Source: GCA-001856825 sp038729485 (GTDB lineage: Archaea > Thermoplasmatota > Thermoplasmata > Thermoplasmatales > GCA-001856825). Taken from it: a DNA stretch of 64,000 nt. The stretch is from NCBI GenBank assembly GCA_038729485.1, contig JAVYRX010000005.1, positions 20,272-84,271 on the forward strand, in the 5' to 3' direction. Of the stretch, positions 8,797 to 18,017 are shown in pieces. Position 1 is the first letter of the stretch. The number at the start of each line of letters is the position of its first letter. The position numbers and the translations under genes were made by a program. A model generated the notes under the pieces. It saw nothing but the letters and a program-made list of their open reading frames with translations, was not told the origin of the DNA and did not search any database.

Positions 8797-8834
8797 ATGA
8801 AGAAACAATAAAGTACGCGTTTCGATAACAGGTT

Positions 8835-11252
8835 ATGTTGGATCAGGAGTTCAAGCCATTTGCACTTCAGGGGTACTCGCTCACATTGGAAAGAGAAAAG
8901 CAATTTGAGGTTAAGAAGACGGTCATAGACATAAAGATAAATTTTGAAGACAAAGCCATAGAAGGTAAAGTGGAGTTGCACGTAAAAATCAATGCACTGA
9001 AGCAGAACCACTTAGACATTGACGCAGAGGACATGGAAATTTATAACGTATCGGTAAGGGGCGTGCCTTCTCAATTTGAGACTAGGGGCAAAAAAATAGT
9101 CTTATTCGGGGACTTTAATCCTTACTCAGAATATACAATTACCATAACTTACAAGGCATATCCAACGAAAGGTGCCTATTTCTTCGAAGATGACGGGGTT
9201 CCTCAGTTCTGGACCCATGGGGAGAGCGAAGACAACCATTCTTGGTTCCCATGCTTTGATTATCCCAACAATAGGAGCGAGTATGAGATTAGGGTGACTG
9301 TCCCCCCTGATTTCAGCGTTATAAGCAACGGAAAATTGATCTCCAAAGTAGAGGGGGATTTTACGACTTATACTTTTCAGGAGGATTTCAAGTTTCCGTC
9401 ATATCTGGTAAGCGTAATAGCAGGGAAATTTTCAAAATACGAGCAGGAATGGAACGGCATAAAAATCAGCTCAAATTTTCTCCCGAAATTTTCAGATTAT
9501 GCAGAAAGGGCGTTTAAGAACACCCCAGACATGATGCAGTTTATAAGCGAAAAGACAGGAGTGAAGTATCCTTATTCGAAATACGATCAGACCTGCGTCA
9601 CGAACTTCTTGATGGGTGGAATGGAGAACATTACTGCCACCACATTGACTGACAGGGTTTTTCACGACGAAATAGCTCATCTCGATTATCAATCTGAACG
9701 TCTCTTGTGCCATGAATTAGCCCATCAGTGGTTTGGAGATTTTGTCACATGCAAGGATTGGTCCCACGCCTGGCTTAACGAGGGATTTGCAACGTACATT
9801 GCCATGTTGTACGTTGAGAGATTTAGGGGTAGAGACGATTTCCTTGCAGAAGTCGAAGGAATCCGTGAGACATACATAAAAGAATTTAAAGAAAGATACG
9901 GAAGGCCCATAGTTGAAAAGCAATATAAAGAACCAGAGGAGCTTTTCGACAGGCATCTATACCAGAAGGCAAGCCTATTCCTCAGATATCTGAACTATCT
10001 CCTTGGCGAGAGAACATTCTGGGCGGGAGTCAAATTGTACCTTGAAAAAAATAAGATGACGAGCGTATCTACCGAGGACTTCAGAGAAGCGTTATCCAAC
10101 GTATCCGGTCTGTCACTTGAGCAGACGTTCCATGAATTCCTTGAAGCACCGGGCCATCCGGAGCTTGACGTAAGCCAATCAGTAAGGGGAGGAAAAGTAT
10201 TAATAAAAATAGTCCAAACCGGAAGGTTGTTCAATTTAAGAATCCCCGTAAGGGCCTACTACGATGAAAGAAAATTGGATTTTGATATTTCAATTGACGA
10301 AAAGGTCACTCCGCTAGAATTAGATGGAAAAGGTTTCAGGGCATTCTCCATTGACCCTGAAAGCAAGGTACTTTCCATTATCAAAGTAGATACATCCAGG
10401 GAAGTCCTACGTTACTTGCTGAAAGGCGGGGAGACTGTTATAGAAAGGGCCAGGGCAGCTACTGCTCTTAGGTCTTTCGGTCAATCAGAAATCTCGTTCC
10501 TTGAAAATGCTTTCTGGGAGGAAAAATCATGGTATGTGAAATCAAAAATCGCAGAAAGTATTTCAATTATCGGAGGAGATAAAGCGTCACGTGCACTTGA
10601 GAGAATGCTTGAAGATCAGGATTACAACACACGAAGGGAGGTAGTCAGTTCAATATCCAACACGAGGGACCCTGCTTTTCTTAAGAAATTGGTGGAAGTC
10701 TTCGAGAAGGAAAAAGGGTACAAAATCAGGGCAGTGGCATTGTCGTCTGCGGCGAAGGTCGGAAAAGGGGATGCAAGGGATATCTTGGTTAGAGCGCTTT
10801 CAGTTACATCATATGACAGCTGGATAAGAACAGCAGCACTCAATTCACTGGGCGAATTGAATGATGCATCAAGCGTCGCAGTAATAAAGGAATATCTACA
10901 GAAGAAGTATGATTGGCAGACGAGAGCAACTGCTGTTTCTGCGGTGTCGAAGCTGTATTGGCAGGACAGGTCAGTGGGTCAATATCTTATTGAGGCTTTA
11001 AGAGACGAATTTCCGGCTGTGAGGTCGGCAGCAGTCAACGCAATAAAGGGTATAATGGAGCCACATCTTCTTGAGGAACTGCGGGGCTCATATGACACCG
11101 AAAAGAATGGATTTGTAAGAAGAATTATGAGGGAAAGTTTTGAGTTGAGGGGAGTTCCAATGCCCGAGGACTATCTGCAGTTAAAGGAGGAAGTATCAAG
11201 GTTGGGGGACAGGATTTCAAAACTCGAGCTGAACAAAGTCAAGAAAAGATGA
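8835..11252 (+). CDS. M1-family aminopeptidase with C-terminal HEAT-like repeats
   Basis: This 805-residue zinc aminopeptidase probably trims peptides released by the proteasome or tricorn. The exopeptidase motif GGMENITATTL precedes the zinc site HELAHQ (H293, H297) with the third ligand E316 in NEGFATY, an ideal HEXXH-18-E spacing. After the catalytic region, from about residue 540 to 780, come repeated helical units (ARAATALRSFG, RREVVSSIS, IRAVALSSAAK, RATAVSAVSKLY) that read as HEAT-like repeats. A charged helical tail ends the protein. It starts 38 bases after hemH on the same strand. A second M1 enzyme of the tricorn F2/F3 type lies at 38583-40940, so the two paralogs may divide substrates. 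Confidence 0.93.
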   Translation: MLDQEFKPFALQGYSLTLEREKQFEVKKTVIDIKINFEDKAIEGKVELHVKINALKQNHLDIDAEDMEIYNVSVRGVPSQFETRGKKIVLFGDFNPYSEYTITITYKAYPTKGAYFFEDDGVPQFWTHGESEDNHSWFPCFDYPNNRSEYEIRVTVPPDFSVISNGKLISKVEGDFTTYTFQEDFKFPSYLVSVIAGKFSKYEQEWNGIKISSNFLPKFSDYAERAFKNTPDMMQFISEKTGVKYPYSKYDQTCVTNFLMGGMENITATTLTDRVFHDEIAHLDYQSERLLCHELAHQWFGDFVTCKDWSHAWLNEGFATYIAMLYVERFRGRDDFLAEVEGIRETYIKEFKERYGRPIVEKQYKEPEELFDRHLYQKASLFLRYLNYLLGERTFWAGVKLYLEKNKMTSVSTEDFREALSNVSGLSLEQTFHEFLEAPGHPELDVSQSVRGGKVLIKIVQTGRLFNLRIPVRAYYDERKLDFDISIDEKVTPLELDGKGFRAFSIDPESKVLSIIKVDTSREVLRYLLKGGETVIERARAATALRSFGQSEISFLENAFWEEKSWYVKSKIAESISIIGGDKASRALERMLEDQDYNTRREVVSSISNTRDPAFLKKLVEVFEKEKGYKIRAVALSSAAKVGKGDARDILVRALSVTSYDSWIRTAALNSLGELNDASSVAVIKEYLQKKYDWQTRATAVSAVSKLYWQDRSVGQYLIEALRDEFPAVRSAAVNAIKGIMEPHLLEELRGSYDTEKNGFVRRIMRESFELRGVPMPEDYLQLKEEVSRLGDRISKLELNKVKKR

Positions 11253-11431
11253 AAACCGGCATTTGTTGGCATCTGAAAGCGAATTTGAAGTTGACGAAAA
11301 ATTAGAATGATATCTGTATGTGATTTTTTTTATGTTCCCTCAATGATCTTTAAGGAATTATGATGCTTACAGGTAAGGGTACCAGATTAATATTCAATAG
11401 AATATTATTTAAAGTTAAGGAGGTATCTTTA

Positions 11432-12058
11432 ATGACAGACGAAATGAAAAAGGGTGACCCAACGGCCCTGGGTGTATTTTCCTATGGCTTCGGACTGATG
11501 ATTTTGTCTCTTTACGCACTGGGTGTATTCAGTTGGAACGAGAGTGCGGCATTAATGGCTCCCGCATTGGTGTTTAGCGGACTGTTACTACTAGTTGCGG
11601 CAAACTGGGAATACAACAACGGAAACACTTTCGGAGCCACAGCATTTGGGGTTTACGCCGGTTTCTTCTTAACGTTCGCAGTTGCCACATTTGCACTGAA
11701 GCTCGGATGGATGACGGGCATTGCGCATACGCATCTTGTAGGCATGATGGCACTTGCCTTTGTTTTCATGACGTTCTTTTTATGGCTTGGAAGCTTTAAG
11801 ATAACTCTGATTCATAACATCATGCTTTTCTTCCTTCTGGTGACATTTATACTTTGGGCAATTCCGCTTTTGAGCATGACTGCTACTGGATCCATTTTTG
11901 GCAGCATGCCAGGAGCCGTGTTTCCTGCGGGGATTGCGGGTATAATAGACGTAGTATTCACGACCTATCTAGCCGGTGCAGTAATAGTGAATGACCGGTG
12001 GGCAACTGCGGGACTGAAGCCACCGCTTCCGCTATGGCCATTAGGCAAGAAAAATTAA
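11432..12058 (+). CDS. GPR1/FUN34/YaaH-family acetate transporter-like membrane protein
   Basis: This protein of about 208 residues has six hydrophobic spans and belongs to the AceTr family, whose members include SatP and move acetate or succinate. The family N-terminal element appears as GDPTALGVFSYGFG, followed by ANWEYNNGNTFGATAFG, which matches the NPAPLGL and GNTFGATAFxSYG regions. The frame is open further upstream, but I place the start at the ATG at 11432 because TAAGGAGGT sits at 11416-11424 with good spacing. It is monocistronic and followed by T-tracts. Acetate uptake or release could connect with the sulfur-dependent metabolism nearby, but that is only inferred from proximity. Confidence 0.88.
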   Translation: MTDEMKKGDPTALGVFSYGFGLMILSLYALGVFSWNESAALMAPALVFSGLLLLVAANWEYNNGNTFGATAFGVYAGFFLTFAVATFALKLGWMTGIAHTHLVGMMALAFVFMTFFLWLGSFKITLIHNIMLFFLLVTFILWAIPLLSMTATGSIFGSMPGAVFPAGIAGIIDVVFTTYLAGAVIVNDRWATAGLKPPLPLWPLGKKN

Positions 12059-12060
12059 AA

Positions 12061-12083
12061 TTTTTTTAACCTTTCTTTTTTTT
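12061..12083 (+). terminator. T-rich terminator after the acetate-transporter gene
   Basis: Two T-tracts (7 and 9 bases of T, split by aacctttc) begin two bases after the stop codon. Archaeal RNA polymerase terminates at such oligo-T runs. The region separates two convergent genes. Confidence 0.6.
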
Positions 12084-12100
12084 ACGTAAGTATTTCCATG

Positions 12101-12742
12101 TCATCTGCTTTTTAATTTAAGGGTCTTGAAGACGTTAAGTGCGTAAGTGAACGCTGCATCATCCTGTCCTTTGTCTACTAGCTTCCAGAAATTATCGTCT
12201 TCAAATAGGCGTTGAAAATAGATTGCTTTGGTGCTATGCTCTGTAGCGATTATTTCATTCCTTACCTTCTCCAGAATTGGCAGAGCGCAAGAGTAAGAAT
12301 TCACCACCGACGATATCTTCTTTCTTAGAAACCTGGATAGTGAAGGAGATTTTCCCTCCGTTGAAACGCTAACGATGACTCCATTAGAGTCCAACACAGC
12401 TGGGAAAATGAACGGGCTGTCTCTCCTGTCGACGCTGTTGAAAAGGACACCTTTTCTTTCGCAATAATCTCTAATCTCTTCATTTAGTTCAGGCTCATCG
12501 CTGGCAATAACCACGATTGTGTTTCTTTCAATGAATTTATCCAATTGAGACGGTTCAGTGATATGGAGTCGCACGGTTTCAACGTTCTTGCCCTCTATCA
12601 TCTCCTTGAATTCATCGGCTACCACGATTATTCTATCGAACTTGGAAGACAGATTATTCAACTTCTGTGCGGCAGCTTTTCCTCCGCCGATTATCAGCAA
12701 TTTCTTCCCTGTGACATTGAGCATTATTGGAATGAATTTCAT
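12101..12742 (-). CDS. Precorrin-2 dehydrogenase / sirohydrochlorin ferrochelatase (Met8/CysG-N type)
   Basis: This protein of about 213 residues oxidises precorrin-2 to sirohydrochlorin with NAD and may also insert iron to make siroheme. It starts with the family pattern MKFIPIMLNVTGKKLLIIGGG, a Rossmann nucleotide site, and carries NSVDRRDSPFIFPA, the conserved core motif near residue 110. The frame is open 15 codons upstream, but the ATG at 12742 with GAGGAAGATG just before it gives the normal N-terminus. It lies one base after the cobA stop. As last gene of the dsr operon it supplies siroheme for DsrAB. Confidence 0.93.
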   Translation of the reverse strand: MKFIPIMLNVTGKKLLIIGGGKAAAQKLNNLSSKFDRIIVVADEFKEMIEGKNVETVRLHITEPSQLDKFIERNTIVVIASDEPELNEEIRDYCERKGVLFNSVDRRDSPFIFPAVLDSNGVIVSVSTEGKSPSLSRFLRKKISSVVNSYSCALPILEKVRNEIIATEHSTKAIYFQRLFEDDNFWKLVDKGQDDAAFTYALNVFKTLKLKSR

Positions 12743-12743
12743 T

Positions 12744-13601
12744 TCATCTTCCTCTTGTGGTGGCTTCCTGCGAGACCTGGGGTTCAACCAGCTCGATTAA
12801 CGCATCTCCGGTAGCACGAGATAAATTACGCGATGGTAGAATTCCTTCGTCAATAAGCGCGTTAACTACTTTCCCTATGACAATGATGCTAGGTGATCTT
12901 ATTCTATGTTTTTCTATTACGCTTGGCAGTTCGCGAAGATAGCAAAAGAATGTGCGTTCCCGCCTAGTAGTTCCGTTTTCGATAACGGCGACGCCCATCA
13001 ATTGATCCATTCCACCCTCAATGAGATGAGACACTATTTCTGAGGCAGTTGCAACGCCCATTAAAATAACTATTGTTCCGTCGAATCTCGAAATTTCATT
13101 CCAATCGTTTTCCGTTCCAGTGGATTTTCTATGGCCGGATATAATCAACAATGATGAAGAGTAATTCCTGTGCGTTAATGGTATCCCTAAGGCGCTGGGA
13201 ACTGATATTGCAGACGTGAGTCCAGGAACAACCTCGAATGGAACGTTGTTTTTCTTTAAAAACTCTATCTCCTCTCCTCCCCTGCCGAATATAAAAGGGT
13301 CGCCTGATTTCAATCTTATAATGATTTTTCCAACCTTAAAGTATTGAAGCATTAGCTCGTTTATTCTATCCTGTTTGGATCCAGGCTCAACTCCATGTTT
13401 AGTTCCAACGCAAATCCTTTTACATGATGCCGGAGAGAGTTTGACAATACTTCGATCAACGAGCCTGTCATAAAGAAGCACATCGCATTTCTTTATCAAT
13501 TTCAAAGCCCTTACTGTAAGGTAATCCGGATTTCCCGGGCCCGCTCCCACTAAATATATTTTTTTAGAAATTTTTAAATGTTCACCTTTTTTTCGTTCCA
13601 T
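12744..13601 (-). CDS. cobA: Uroporphyrinogen-III C-methyltransferase (SUMT)
   Basis: This 285-residue enzyme methylates uroporphyrinogen III twice with S-adenosylmethionine to give precorrin-2. Signature elements are the glycine-rich LVGAGPGNPDYLTVRALK at about residues 17-34, YDRLV, the RLKSGDPFIFGRGGEE motif near residue 97 and VPGLTSAISVPSALGIPLTHR near 124. It follows dsrK by 12 bases and precedes the precorrin-2 dehydrogenase. The placement makes this a dedicated siroheme branch drawing uroporphyrinogen III away from the HemE branch at 6993. Confidence 0.96.
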   Translation of the reverse strand: MERKKGEHLKISKKIYLVGAGPGNPDYLTVRALKLIKKCDVLLYDRLVDRSIVKLSPASCKRICVGTKHGVEPGSKQDRINELMLQYFKVGKIIIRLKSGDPFIFGRGGEEIEFLKKNNVPFEVVPGLTSAISVPSALGIPLTHRNYSSSLLIISGHRKSTGTENDWNEISRFDGTIVILMGVATASEIVSHLIEGGMDQLMGVAVIENGTTRRERTFFCYLRELPSVIEKHRIRSPSIIVIGKVVNALIDEGILPSRNLSRATGDALIELVEPQVSQEATTRGR

Positions 13602-13613
13602 GTTCTTATCCTT

Positions 13614-14999
13614 TTATAGCTCAATAGCGTAGCCTACCAGATCCATCAATCCATGATTTTGCATGTCTACCTTGTGATAGTTCATTACAAATGGGAATTG
13701 TGCTTTGTCTATTGCACAAGGCGATACCATGTGGTGTGAGCCCGTTTTCCAGGAAAAGTACACTGCGGGCCATCCGGCCCAAGCCCTGTACTCATTCCAT
13801 TCTTTTTCATCCGCAAGAAGGCCTCCTCCTGCACCACAGCAGAATGTTTTCTCTTTGGTGAATTCCGATTCTACAGTTTCCCTTACTACTGCGTTAAGGA
13901 CGAACCGCGGCTCATTTACAAGGTTGCCGCCTCTCGCGAGGTTGCACGGATCGTGATAGTTGTAAAGGTCGTCATTCTTGTTTTTGTCTACCTTAATTTT
14001 CCCCCTTTCAATTGCCTTCCACGTAACCTGATGTATATGCCTTAGCTGTATCCCCTTTTTTTCCAGTTCATACCTGACATAGTTATTCGCCGTTCTCCAT
14101 CCATGACCGCACTCTCCCCAAACGACGAGCTTAACTCCTCTTTTAACAGCTTCGTTAACTACAATGTCTCCAAATTCTCTCATGTGTCGTTCGCTCGCAA
14201 ACGTTCCAAAGTTTGCAGCCTCAGTTGCGGCTGAGGATAGAGTCCAATCAGTGCCGAGGGCAAATAGCGTCTTTGCATAACCCTTAAGTGTGTCGTTGTT
14301 TACAGCTATGTCTGCAGAAGAGGGAACTACAAGAACTTCGGAATGGGAAATATCTACTGGTATTTTGATTTCCTTCCCAGTCTCTGAAAGCATCTCTTCC
14401 TCAAGAAATCCAGTTACATTTTTTATGAATTTATCCTTAAGACCCATGTTGTTACCCGTCTTGTAGACCTGAGACATAGTTGCTGCAACGTACTCAGGTA
14501 TCAGTCCCATATCTGTTAAAATATTCCTAATATTTCTTGTTATTTCAGATTGGTCAATTCCCGAAGGGCAAAAAACAGAACATCTCCTGCACTCCGTACA
14601 CTGATAATAGTAAGAATAGAGGCGATTTAGATCTATCTGATCTTTCTTAATCCTCCCTCTTGCCCTGTAGATGTCTCTTACAAGATTAGCTCTCCCTACT
14701 GGTGAGTTGTTTGGATCTCCGGTAGCTATGAACATCTGGCACTTGTCGATGCATTCGCCGCAACGTACGCAGCTCTCCATAAATGTTACGAAGGCCTTAC
14801 TTTTCCTAAGTTCTTCAAACCTCTTAATGAAATAGTCATTGTCTTCCTCCCTGCTTACTTTGATGTCCTTAAGAAGTGGTTCTTTTGCAGGCCTTTCAAA
14901 GGTAGACTGAGCCCACTCGAGTGTTTTCTGTTTTGATAGCCACTCCTCTGCCTTTCCGCTGGGACTTTCTAGAATTATGTTCCTAATTTTTGGATTCAT
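13614..14999 (-). CDS. dsrK: DsrK, HdrD-like iron-sulfur subunit of the DsrMK complex
   Basis: This 461-residue cytoplasmic subunit of the menaquinol-linked DsrMK complex is thought to exchange electrons with DsrC. Two 4Fe-4S ferredoxin sites appear: SCVRCGECIDKCQ near residue 80 and CTECRRCSVFCPSG near 137. Further on are a GECGHGWR element and a CCG-type domain with CNLARGG, FCCGAGGG and SPCAIDKAQ. In the last element the expected C-x-x-C reads C428-A-I-D431, so one ligand of the special cluster may be aspartate. It overlaps dsrM by 17 bases. It is shorter than bacterial DsrK by perhaps 80 residues. Confidence 0.93.
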   Translation of the reverse strand: MNPKIRNIILESPSGKAEEWLSKQKTLEWAQSTFERPAKEPLLKDIKVSREEDNDYFIKRFEELRKSKAFVTFMESCVRCGECIDKCQMFIATGDPNNSPVGRANLVRDIYRARGRIKKDQIDLNRLYSYYYQCTECRRCSVFCPSGIDQSEITRNIRNILTDMGLIPEYVAATMSQVYKTGNNMGLKDKFIKNVTGFLEEEMLSETGKEIKIPVDISHSEVLVVPSSADIAVNNDTLKGYAKTLFALGTDWTLSSAATEAANFGTFASERHMREFGDIVVNEAVKRGVKLVVWGECGHGWRTANNYVRYELEKKGIQLRHIHQVTWKAIERGKIKVDKNKNDDLYNYHDPCNLARGGNLVNEPRFVLNAVVRETVESEFTKEKTFCCGAGGGLLADEKEWNEYRAWAGWPAVYFSWKTGSHHMVSPCAIDKAQFPFVMNYHKVDMQNHGLMDLVGYAIEL

Positions 15000-15741
15000 T
15001 TATCTCACCAGGATGGAAAATCGAGTACATCGTTGGATTTGTGAAGAATGAATATGGGTGCATAAATTTGCTAAACGGAAAGTAAATTAGAAGTGTGGAA
15101 GCAATGAGAAAATGTACCACGAATTGAATTGCGGTCGGAACGAATACGGGTGACAAGTGTATGAGGGAATATATGAAAGGCGTTACTTCGTTATAAGCGT
15201 AAAGCGGAGGAAGTGTAAATCTCATAATTATTCCGGATACTCCAAGAGCAAGTATCAGTAGGATTGAAAAATAATCGGACAAGTAGCTTATTTTTCTCAT
15301 ATATATGCTGCTATTCCTTCTGATAAACAAGTAGGCCCCAAATCCCACCATCACTATGGCCAGTGAAGTTCCGAGGTAGTCTCCAATTGCGGACATTGCC
15401 TTTTCGCTCACGCCTATTGATGAAAAATAAGGCATTAGCACTATGTCAAGATGGGCTGCTATTACTATCCATAGCGTCCAGTGAAAGATGGCGGATGAAA
15501 TTCTAAGTGAGGGATCGTTTTTCATACTAGAGAATAGAAATATCCTAGAGAGAATGTTCTTGAACGCAAGTAATCTTGTGTTATTCCCAGGATATGTGAA
15601 AAGGTAAGGATACCCCAGAAACGTTCCGGAGGGTCCTTTTGGGACGAATATCCATCTTATCAAGGTGACTATTGTTCCAATGACGAATACTATAACTGCA
15701 ATGTATGCATACGCGACAATGGCCCAATCTACAGGACTCAT
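14983..15741 (-). CDS. dsrM: DsrM, NarI-like cytochrome b subunit
   Basis: This 252-residue membrane protein has about five to six spans and resembles the gamma subunit of nitrate reductase. It should bind two hemes b and pass electrons between the menaquinone pool and DsrK. Candidate heme histidines are in HWTLWIVIAAH (about residues 88-98) in one span and in SLIHLSP and VVHFLIAS in later spans. It lies between dsrB and dsrK. No dsrJ, dsrO or dsrP gene is present, so this is the minimal DsrMK form, known from Gram-positive and some archaeal sulfite reducers. Confidence 0.92.
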   Translation of the reverse strand: MSPVDWAIVAYAYIAVIVFVIGTIVTLIRWIFVPKGPSGTFLGYPYLFTYPGNNTRLLAFKNILSRIFLFSSMKNDPSLRISSAIFHWTLWIVIAAHLDIVLMPYFSSIGVSEKAMSAIGDYLGTSLAIVMVGFGAYLFIRRNSSIYMRKISYLSDYFSILLILALGVSGIIMRFTLPPLYAYNEVTPFIYSLIHLSPVFVPTAIQFVVHFLIASTLLIYFPFSKFMHPYSFFTNPTMYSIFHPGEINESKN

Positions 15742-15769
15742 ACCACGTCACGCCATCCATCTGGAATGC

Positions 15770-16840
15770 CTAAGCAGTCCCTCCATCCCTAAGAGTCATT
15801 ATTCCCCTGATGTCTAGATATTCCATGTTTTGTTCAAAGTAGGGAATACCGGTCTTTTCAAAGAATTTCTCCCACCCTATTCTGTCAACCCAGTCCGCGA
15901 TCCTTTCTCCTTTCCTGGCATCCTTCTTCCAGGTATCAACAATCCTGACCACTGCAGCTACGGTTTTAGGATAGTATGGTGGCTCATTAGGAAGGTAAGG
16001 TATTACAATCCTCGAGAGAGTGGTGCCAACCCTTGATGGAACGGCCTTCCCTCCAATTGCGATTGCGTGTCCGTCTGTTTTTTCAGGTGTTTCAAATATT
16101 ATTCCAGCACATGCCCCTACGCATAGGCCACAGCCTATGCACAGATTTCCCCTAATTTCAAGGGTTTTGGAACCGTCCGGCAGCTGCTTTATCTGAATTG
16201 CCCCTACCGGGCAGGTATATGCCGTTCCCTGGAGATCGCATTTTGCCACGTCTGGCGTTATTATGGGAATTTCAGTATGAATGCCACTTATAGATATATC
16301 TGTAAGGAAGCTGTTTCCACAGGAACTAGGACATCCGGATGCAGCAACGGTCAATTTTGCAGGCAATTCTTCCTTGTTGAAGTATTTGCCAAGCGCGTTT
16401 GCAATATTTTGAACAATGGACGGCGCGTCTGTTGCCGCCAAAGCACAGTGAAAATAACCGGCACAGGACGTCAGGCTCCACAGGTGTCCGTCCCATCCTC
16501 CAACGGGAAAACCGAGGGCCATGAGATCAGTCCTCAATGCGATTGCATCCTTCAAGTCCTTAGTTATGAATTCCATGTTGATCGCTCCGGTGAATCTCAT
16601 ACTACCTCCGGAATATTTACGAGCAAGAGCAGAAATTTTCCTCATCGTTTCAGTACTGTATCTCCCATTTGGGGTTGAACCCGCCCTCACTGTGTATATC
16701 TTATTTCCGTTTATATCTACATGCTCAACTATTCCAGGTTCCACTATCTTATGCGATTTCCATTTGCCGATGGAATCTTTTAAATAAGTGGGTATGAAGT
16801 TTGTGTATGGTCTGGGTGGCCCTTCCTGCAATTTAATCAC
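15770..16840 (-). CDS. dsrB: DsrB, dissimilatory sulfite reductase beta subunit
   Basis: This 356-residue subunit pairs with DsrA to reduce sulfite at a siroheme-4Fe-4S centre. The inserted ferredoxin domain shows CIGCGLCVGACAGI near residue 234 with a further cysteine at TCPVGAI. The C-terminal region (IPYLPNEPP, DRIGWEKFFEKTGI) is very close to DsrB. The cluster cysteines read C126-x5-C132 and C170-x3-C174. From memory, DsrB of Archaeoglobus and Desulfovibrio instead has a single first cysteine and a CC-x3-C pair, so this subunit carries the DsrA-style ligand set. The start ATG overlaps the end of dsrA by 8 bases. Confidence 0.95.
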   Translation of the reverse strand: MIKLQEGPPRPYTNFIPTYLKDSIGKWKSHKIVEPGIVEHVDINGNKIYTVRAGSTPNGRYSTETMRKISALARKYSGGSMRFTGAINMEFITKDLKDAIALRTDLMALGFPVGGWDGHLWSLTSCAGYFHCALAATDAPSIVQNIANALGKYFNKEELPAKLTVAASGCPSSCGNSFLTDISISGIHTEIPIITPDVAKCDLQGTAYTCPVGAIQIKQLPDGSKTLEIRGNLCIGCGLCVGACAGIIFETPEKTDGHAIAIGGKAVPSRVGTTLSRIVIPYLPNEPPYYPKTVAAVVRIVDTWKKDARKGERIADWVDRIGWEKFFEKTGIPYFEQNMEYLDIRGIMTLRDGGTA

Positions 16841-18017
16841 CTCCCACAGCTTTGTTTACTTCTTTCGGAATTTCCTCTCTGGCTTTCTCATCCACGGCAT
16901 AGAATACATTTGTCCTTAGGTCTTTAGAATTCATCGCCCTTGGTTTTTCTTTCAGCATATCTAAGAATCCCTTCATTCCAACTCTCAATAGCATATCTCC
17001 AATCCTCTCTTTCCTGGCTGCCTGATCAATGTAAACCTCAACTATCCTGTCAATAATGTCAAGTGCTTCATCAGGCGAGTTGAGCTTAGTTAGTAATTTT
17101 CCAGTCAGCGGTCCCTTCTTTCCTCTTAATTTTCCCCCGATGTAAATGAGGTATTCTTTCTCCTTTCCGGGCATTATTGCGCCTTTACTCTTCCTAACGC
17201 ACAACATGCATTGATTGCAGTCTTCTCCTCTGATGCTTATCGTATTTCCAAGGCGGGAGATTGCACCTGTAGGACAATTGTTCACAATCCGATCGATTTC
17301 CTCGTTTGTCAAATTTTTGATAAGGCTTTCATTCACGTCTGGAGCGCCCTTCCATGACCCTACTATCCCGATATCTGCTTTTTGAGTTGCTCTTCCGCAG
17401 TCAATAGGGCAACCGGAAACCTTAACCTTCACCTTGTGGGGAAATGTTGGATACTTGGCAAAATCGTTGTATCTATCATAAAATTTATCTCTGAACTCTT
17501 CCGTATTTAGATTAGAATATTCACACAGAGCGCTCCCAACACAGGTAGTCGTTGCCCTAAATGCATCGCCTGTTGAACCACATTCGTAGCCATTTTGTCT
17601 TAGTTCGGCAATGAAATCCCTTATTTTTTCCTTAGGTATTCCGGGCACTTCTATATCCTCTCCAGTGCTTATGGCGTGAATAAGGCCAACTCCATACTTA
17701 TCCGCAAGTTCACATAACTTGTCTAGCATGTCGGAAGTCACAAAATTTCCGGAGGGAATCAGAATTCTTACGATGTTAGCACTCTCTCCGATGTCAGGCC
17801 TGCTCGTTACTCTCATGAGGATTCCGGTTGGGGCTCCTGGCACAGAAACGTAGCCACCGGTCGTAAATAAATCACGTTTCAATGCTAAAGAAGCCCCGTA
17901 CAAATCCACGGGATATCGAGTCTTTTGTGCCTCTTTTACGAAATTTGGCCATTCGCCCTTCTTGAGGTCGTCTAGTATTTTTCTTCCTCTAACAACTTCT
18001 TCTGGCAATTCCGTCAT
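16833..18017 (-). CDS. dsrA: DsrA, dissimilatory sulfite reductase alpha subunit
   Basis: This 394-residue subunit carries siroheme-cluster cysteines C159-x5-C165 (TTCVGSALCEY) and C203-x3-C207 (SGCPIDCGRA), the standard DsrA pattern. The ferredoxin insert uses C248 (NNCPTGAI) and C267, C270, C273 (CNQCMLC). Length and domain order fit DsrA of dissimilatory systems, and the tight dsrA-dsrB overlap is normal for the heterotetramer. The ATG at 18017 directly follows the small zinc-ribbon gene, whose stop overlaps it by 4 bases. Subfamily (reductive or oxidative) cannot be decided without a tree. Confidence 0.96.
   Translation of the reverse strand: MTELPEEVVRGRKILDDLKKGEWPNFVKEAQKTRYPVDLYGASLALKRDLFTTGGYVSVPGAPTGILMRVTSRPDIGESANIVRILIPSGNFVTSDMLDKLCELADKYGVGLIHAISTGEDIEVPGIPKEKIRDFIAELRQNGYECGSTGDAFRATTTCVGSALCEYSNLNTEEFRDKFYDRYNDFAKYPTFPHKVKVKVSGCPIDCGRATQKADIGIVGSWKGAPDVNESLIKNLTNEEIDRIVNNCPTGAISRLGNTISIRGEDCNQCMLCVRKSKGAIMPGKEKEYLIYIGGKLRGKKGPLTGKLLTKLNSPDEALDIIDRIVEVYIDQAARKERIGDMLLRVGMKGFLDMLKEKPRAMNSKDLRTNVFYAVDEKAREEIPKEVNKAVGGD

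Noticed and set aside
8835..11252. Calling the HEAT-tailed M1 enzyme tricorn factor F2 or F3
   Set aside because: Its C-terminal half has HEAT-like repeats unlike F2/F3; the protein at 38583-40940 matches that type better.
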